Assembly: GCA_027605045.1 (NCBI GenBank)
Contig: JAQFWX010000003.1
Coordinates: 372,001-436,000 of the forward strand
From: Phallus indusiatus
Taxonomy: Eukaryota > Basidiomycota > Agaricomycetes > Phallales > Phallaceae
Direction of reading: 5' to 3'
Length of the DNA stretch: 64,000 nt
The notes under the pieces are model-generated. The model was not told where the DNA came from. It was given only the letters and a program-made list of their open reading frames with translations, and searched no databases. Of this stretch, positions 59,385 through 64,000 are shown piece by piece. The first letter of the stretch is position 1, and each line of letters starts with the position of its first letter. The translations under genes were made by a program, and so were the position numbers.

Positions 59385-61148
59385 TCACAAATTTCCTTTC
59401 ACGTTTAAAACCTCACCGCCCAACGTATTGCCTAATTTTCCGGCAACCCAATCAGATATCAACACCCCTGCGATCTATATGACATGTCACCATTTGTCAG
59501 TTGTTTTTGAAAATGTCCTTCGACGGAACGAGACAAAATCCTTACAGCGGTGCGAGGCGGTACTCTAAACGAAGGTGTATCAGTCGCCGCTTCGACAGAA
59601 GTCGCCGTCTCCTTCCCTCCATCATCATCTAGACGTTTATATTCAGCTTGTCGTATAACCGTTCCTTGTGGATTGCTTAAGACTGCTGCCACTTCGGCGC
59701 GCGTAAACCATCGGGCCTCTATAAGATATGCAAGCTGTCAGAATCCGATATTTGCTTGTAATCATGTGCCAGAAATGTATACCGATTAATTCATTGTCTA
59801 GGTCGGTCCTTATCGTTTGAGATGACTCAGCATAAGCATAACATCCAACCATCAAATTAGCAGGATATGGCCATGGCTGAGACGAGTGATATCTGACATT
59901 ATAGACTCTAACACCACTTTCTTCCCATATTTCTCTCTTTACGGCATCTTCGAACGATTCACCTGGTTCGCAAAACCCTGCTAACACGGAATAAAACCCT
60001 GCAGGAAACTTTCGCTAAGCCATGTATGATTATCATATCAGTAGAGAGAATCGACGTTTGACTTCTTAATGTGACTAAACTTACATTTCGTCCCAGTAAA
60101 ATTCTTTCGCCTCTTTCGTCAAACACCGCAGTAATGATCACCGGGTCGGTTCGGGGATGAAGGAAATTATGCAGCCCAGTTCTGATAAGATCGGTTCAAT
60201 TGTTCAAACCGAGAGTCCCGACTATTCAATAGAAGTAATGTGTACCTACTTGGTCGGGCATGGCTCTCGATCTGCATTATCCGCCCAGGGGAGAATTGAC
60301 GTACACGATAGTTTCCATCCTCCCCATAATGAATACGTTTTTGAGCCGCAACCAGGACAAAACTGAATGACAATTAAAAACGGTGATAAGGTACGAATAT
60401 CATTCATATTCAATCAGATTGACAACAAAAAACATGTGCAATATACATACCTTGTTTCGCATATTCCAATCTAACATGGATCGCGCTTCAGCAAATATGG
60501 CTGCTTCGACCATACTAAACTTCTGAGCAGCACTGCGGGGCTCATCGAAAGTAAGAGCAATATTATCTTCTGCAGCCTCTTCTAACAACTTCACGATCTC
60601 ATTATCCGGAATCCCAAGTAAATCGACAGAAAAATACGGTACTCCAGAAATATCCTCCGATCTTTCTGGATTTCTAAATTCCGATGATGGCAGGGCTTGC
60701 ACACCTTCATTCTCCTCTAGCCCTAAAAAAACAACGGGTGGACCTCGAAGCCGACAAGACTCTAAGACGCCGGTGTCAACGTTTTCAGTGGTAGCGGACT
60801 CAGAACTCTCTCCAGAACGTTCGCCTTGTCCGAAAACGAGCTTTTCGCCGAGTACACCTTTCAGTTGGGCAGAGCTCAACAAAGCCAGTGAGCTTGTATT
60901 ATTGCCATTGGGGTCCTTTCGTTTGGCAACCAGGGGCTTTCCGCCTTGGAATACCGTCCATCTGGTATTCAATGAATATATTGCCATATTCAAAAACTTT
61001 GAAGATGATCGTAACCATCCAAGTCTGTTCAAAGGACTACCACCCAAGAAATGGCTTATCAAGGACAATTCAAAGAGTGCGTGTCAATCATGATGATGTT
61101 TTCCACAGCAAAAGGAGTGACTGCTTACATTGTCTCACTCGGGACCAT
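59385..61148 (-). CDS. NPY1: NADH pyrophosphatase, Nudix family (NPY1)
   Basis: Npy1 hydrolyses NADH/NAD to NMN(H) and AMP, often in peroxisomes. The ATG at 61146-61148 gives MVPSET, spliced (about 79 nt intron) to HFLGGSPLNRLGWLRSSSKF, the conserved start. The zinc ribbon FCPGCGSKTYSLWGGWKLSC with a fourth Cys later in DREPCPTK lies near 60360-60240. The Nudix box reads GFCEPGESFEDAVKREIW then EESGV, fully matching GX5EX7REUXEEXGU. It is followed by SQPWPYPANLM, the NADH-pyrophosphatase signature that sets substrate specificity. The C-terminal part has ARWFTRAEVAAVLSNPQGT and ends VLNVKGNL, without a typical peroxisome tripeptide. About 460 residues. An unusually large acidic insert sits between N-domain and zinc ribbon. 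Confidence 0.92.
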
Positions 61149-61429
61149 TGTCAACTACGACGATTTCTTGACACAGGTAGTATCTGTGTCAGCCCCTGGT
61201 GAAAATCAGTTGGCCTGAGTAAATGTCATCATTCGTACGTGTGATCACTGATCGTACCCTTCAAAGTCACGTCAGCCAGCGTGTGACCGTGAATGACGCG
61301 ATCATAACAGTATAGACTGCTGTGCTCTTTAAAGTTCAATTTTGCATAATTCAAAAGTTCTTTTATTAACTATCTGACACCCCCTTTCTTGATAAATAGT
61401 TTTATTGTACTATGCTTGGTGCAACTTCA

Positions 61430-63665
61430 TTAGCCTGTAGTGCCTAAAGAACAGTGATAGCATTTGAATGCTTGGCGAATAATGAATGTGAGGATCAAGC
61501 TGAAAGCCAAGTTCAGATCGCAAGTAGCATAACAAAAAACTCTAATGCTTACCAGCTGCCGCAGTTCGTTGTGCCTGTACCGCCGCGCGACCAGCAAAAT
61601 ATCTGACGTCGGCATCGGAGTCATTCTTTAGTCTTTCGATTGTGGGACTAATGCGCTTTTGAAAGATTTGAGGTCCATCCGGTTGTTCATTTATTTTTGC
61701 GCCAATTACATCCAGCGACTTGGCTACATTGAACCGTATATTGGGTATAGGATCGCTGGCGAGACGAAGAACCGACTCCAGAATATCATCGCACAGTACT
61801 TCCGCGGTCAATGTCGGCGCAATCGTCTAAAAATCGAATGAGAACGAGATATAGAAGTCGAAGGTTGTTAAGTTGCATCGACACGTACGGTGATAGCCAG
61901 GACAGTCGTCATACGAAATAAAAAGCTGGGATGTGTGCTCATTGCTAAAACCTTTGGTATAATGGTTGTTCTTGCCCATTCAACCCCGAAGACCTCAGTG
62001 AGCTTCTGTAAATTAATCATCGCAGCTTCTCGGATAGAGTAGACATGATCAGCTAGCCAACCCAAACAAAGGTTCCCGAGCTGTTCGTCAAAAAACGCTT
62101 GCCCGAGCTGACTAGCTAGGAGTGGAATATATTCTATGATCGCCTGCCGGACTCGCCATTGTTTGTCTTCTGCGAGCTCTATAATCGCGGGAAGAAGGGA
62201 TTGAGATAGTAAATCGATGCCGATGACTTAAGATATTGATTTCAGCCCAGCGTGATTTTCTTGGAGGAGTGTCTCACCTGAATTAACCAATTCCAATTTA
62301 CTGATGATGTTCAGTCTGACGTCAGGGAACTCATCTTTCAGGAGATGTAGGAACAATGGTAGCATGTGCTCGATCGTCGCATCCTTTCCAAGTAAAGGTG
62401 CTAGACCGCTTATCTGAATGGCGAGGGCCGCACGGACATGTTGGGAATTATCTTGAGACAAATCACGTACGCAAGGTAGAATACGTGCTAGTATGACCCC
62501 CTGATCAATTAATTTGGAAAAACCTATGAGTCTGTTTTATGAGAGGATTCGGGCTGATACTGGGTTTGAACTACCTGGGATTTGACCGGCACCAGCAGTG
62601 CGCACTTCAGCCTCGTTGTCTTTGAGCAGCTGTACGAAAGCAGAAACCAACTCCTCGCGGACTAATTCTTCACCCACAGCCTCGGCTAACTATAATCCGA
62701 CTTTAGATACTTCAAAAGTGACAGAAAAGGAGTCTACAATTACCTCGACAAAGTGATTCGCAACCATATATCTGACTCTCCAGCTTTTGTCCGATACACT
62801 CGATCGCAGCTGCACTAGCAAATGCGATTTAACATCTTCGGGACCAAGTTGTTGTGAAATCGCGATCAGGTCTTGGACTGTTAGCAAGCGTACAGAATCT
62901 TGATCGTCGGTCGCCAACTTCTTGTATACAGGGAGAATGGATGATAAGACGTGAGCTGGCGACAATTTTTTGACAAAAGACTGGGGAACATGTAAGTACT
63001 TATGGTAAGAACATTTATATGAACATACATCCAAAGCTCTTGCAGCAGCTCGTCTGACCATTGGTGTGTCGTCTGCGCATAAAACAGCGAAACTCTTGCG
63101 CATTTCTTCTTTGTTGACATCCGATACTGAATCGTACACTGGCGCATACAAAGACGCAGCAGAATTTCTTGAGGTAAACCAATCTCCTCTTGAAAGCCTC
63201 CTGACCAGAGGGAGGTAATACTCTTCTATTTGTGAAGGAGATAAGACAGCAGCGACTTTGGTGATGGACTCTGTAGCCTAGGTAGATTCAAAATTGAAAC
63301 GTTATCAATAGCCCGAGCAAAAGAGCGTAGATACTATATACCTTTTCCCGAACCAAAGTTTCCTCGACTGTGGAAAGTGTTTCCAAAGGTCGCAATAGCA
63401 AATGTGCGTACTCCTTCCCTCCAATGTATTCTTCAAACCCTCTTCCCAGTTCTTCTGAGAGAGCAAGTAAGACTTCATCCTCGTCATCTACCGACTCCGA
63501 TAAGAACGGTATCAGCTCCTCCCTTGCCCGTTGTTGGCCCAGAGCAAGAGCGATGGTTGAGACACGACGAATCGCGTTAATACGCAATTGGACGTCATCG
63601 CTCTTTAGCTCGTCAACGAGTAATTGAAGAGGACGGGTTTCTATGTCATCGTAGGGATAACTCAT
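61430..63665 (-). CDS. TPD3: PP2A scaffold subunit A (PR65/Tpd3), HEAT-repeat protein
   Basis: The A subunit is the horseshoe scaffold that joins PP2A catalytic and regulatory subunits. The ATG at 63663-63665 gives [24 protein letters not shown] repeats follow in order: [216 protein letters not shown]; and [20 protein letters not shown]. The last exon adds TTG before the stop at 61430. About 15 repeats and near 600 residues, standard. About 11 introns. It shares its direction with NPY1; the gap between them is 280 bp. Confidence 0.95.
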
Positions 63666-64000
63666 GGAATTATCGTAGCTTCTTTAATTGTGGTGATTAG
63701 AGGTTTTAGAAACGCGAGGCGGTTAGTAGCCTGTGACAGAGGGTAAAGAGTTTTGACCTTTGCGGAGTTCGAACGAACCGCTGTTCACTCGCTATCATAT
63801 ATCATGTCCCATATCACCAGGTGTGCGGCAGTGCCAATAATAGGACTACGTATACGTTATTTGTTTCTGTGCCCTAACACACTTGGTTGCTCCAATTGTC
63901 GTCATTTTTAAGATTGCACACAATCTTTAAGTTGGACTAACAGTGGTTATCCCTCTCGGGGTTTCGAAAAGAGTTCAGAATGCACCGAAATTTCGTTGAA
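63666..64000. other. Upstream region of the PP2A scaffold gene
   Basis: This is likely its promoter. No coding block or repeat is visible before the window edge. Confidence 0.45.

Noticed and set aside
1..64000. Prokaryote-style systems, CRISPR arrays, transposons or integrated viruses
   Set aside because: I looked for spaced repeats, terminal repeats, transposase and reverse-transcriptase motifs and saw none; introns throughout show ordinary fungal nuclear DNA.

Overview
This 64 kb window is nuclear DNA of a filamentous basidiomycete, most likely an agaricomycete (mushroom-forming). The evidence is about 22 confidently placed protein genes packed on both strands, dense short introns (mostly about 45-75 nt, GT...AG with CTRAC/CTGAY-like branch sites), a priA-type cysteine-rich gene known from mushroom primordia, and eukaryotic housekeeping genes in their fungal form (DRS1, APC4, ARP1, GPI2, NPY1, TPD3). 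I found no bacterial, organellar or viral segment, no CRISPR array, no tRNA or rRNA gene and no intact transposon. Gene models come from reading splice junctions by eye; outer coordinates are firmer than internal exon borders.

Layout, left to right. 0-4.4 kb: the 5' end of an unidentified minus-strand gene leaving the window, an ELO-family fatty-acid elongase, and an unidentified multi-exon minus-strand gene whose start I cannot fix. 4.4-16.2 kb: a complete VPS13 lipid-transfer protein gene. 16.6-24.1 kb, minus strand: a DENN-domain protein (probable Rab exchange factor) and a NIPA-type magnesium transporter. 25.2-38.3 kb, all plus strand: a RasGEF with an unusual N-terminal small-GTPase-like domain, the DRS1 ribosome-assembly helicase, the APC/C subunit APC4, and a bZIP transcription factor. 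38.7-43 kb: a glutathione S-transferase with an N-terminal hydrophobic extension, a gene-poor 2.3 kb stretch with coding-like fragments, and a small GPI-anchored serine-rich protein.

43-52 kb is compact: glucose-6-phosphate 1-epimerase, GPI2/PIG-C, a small Cys-rich membrane protein divergent from ARP1 (centractin), ribosomal protein eS24, a UPF0132 membrane protein, a tiny acylated SVIP-like protein, and ribosomal protein eL15. 52-64 kb: a GH16 glucanase-like cell-wall enzyme, a SurE-type phosphatase, a region with a decayed coding fragment, priA, NADH pyrophosphatase NPY1, and the PP2A scaffold subunit.

There is no single operon-like pathway. Loose themes are membrane lipid and trafficking (elongase, VPS13, DENN, GPI2), signalling and cell cycle (RasGEF, APC4, PP2A-A), ribosome production (DRS1, eS24, eL15) and cell surface (GPI protein, GH16, priA). 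The most unusual feature is the GTPase-like/RasGEF fusion, whose GTPase-like part keeps a P-loop but has altered other G motifs.
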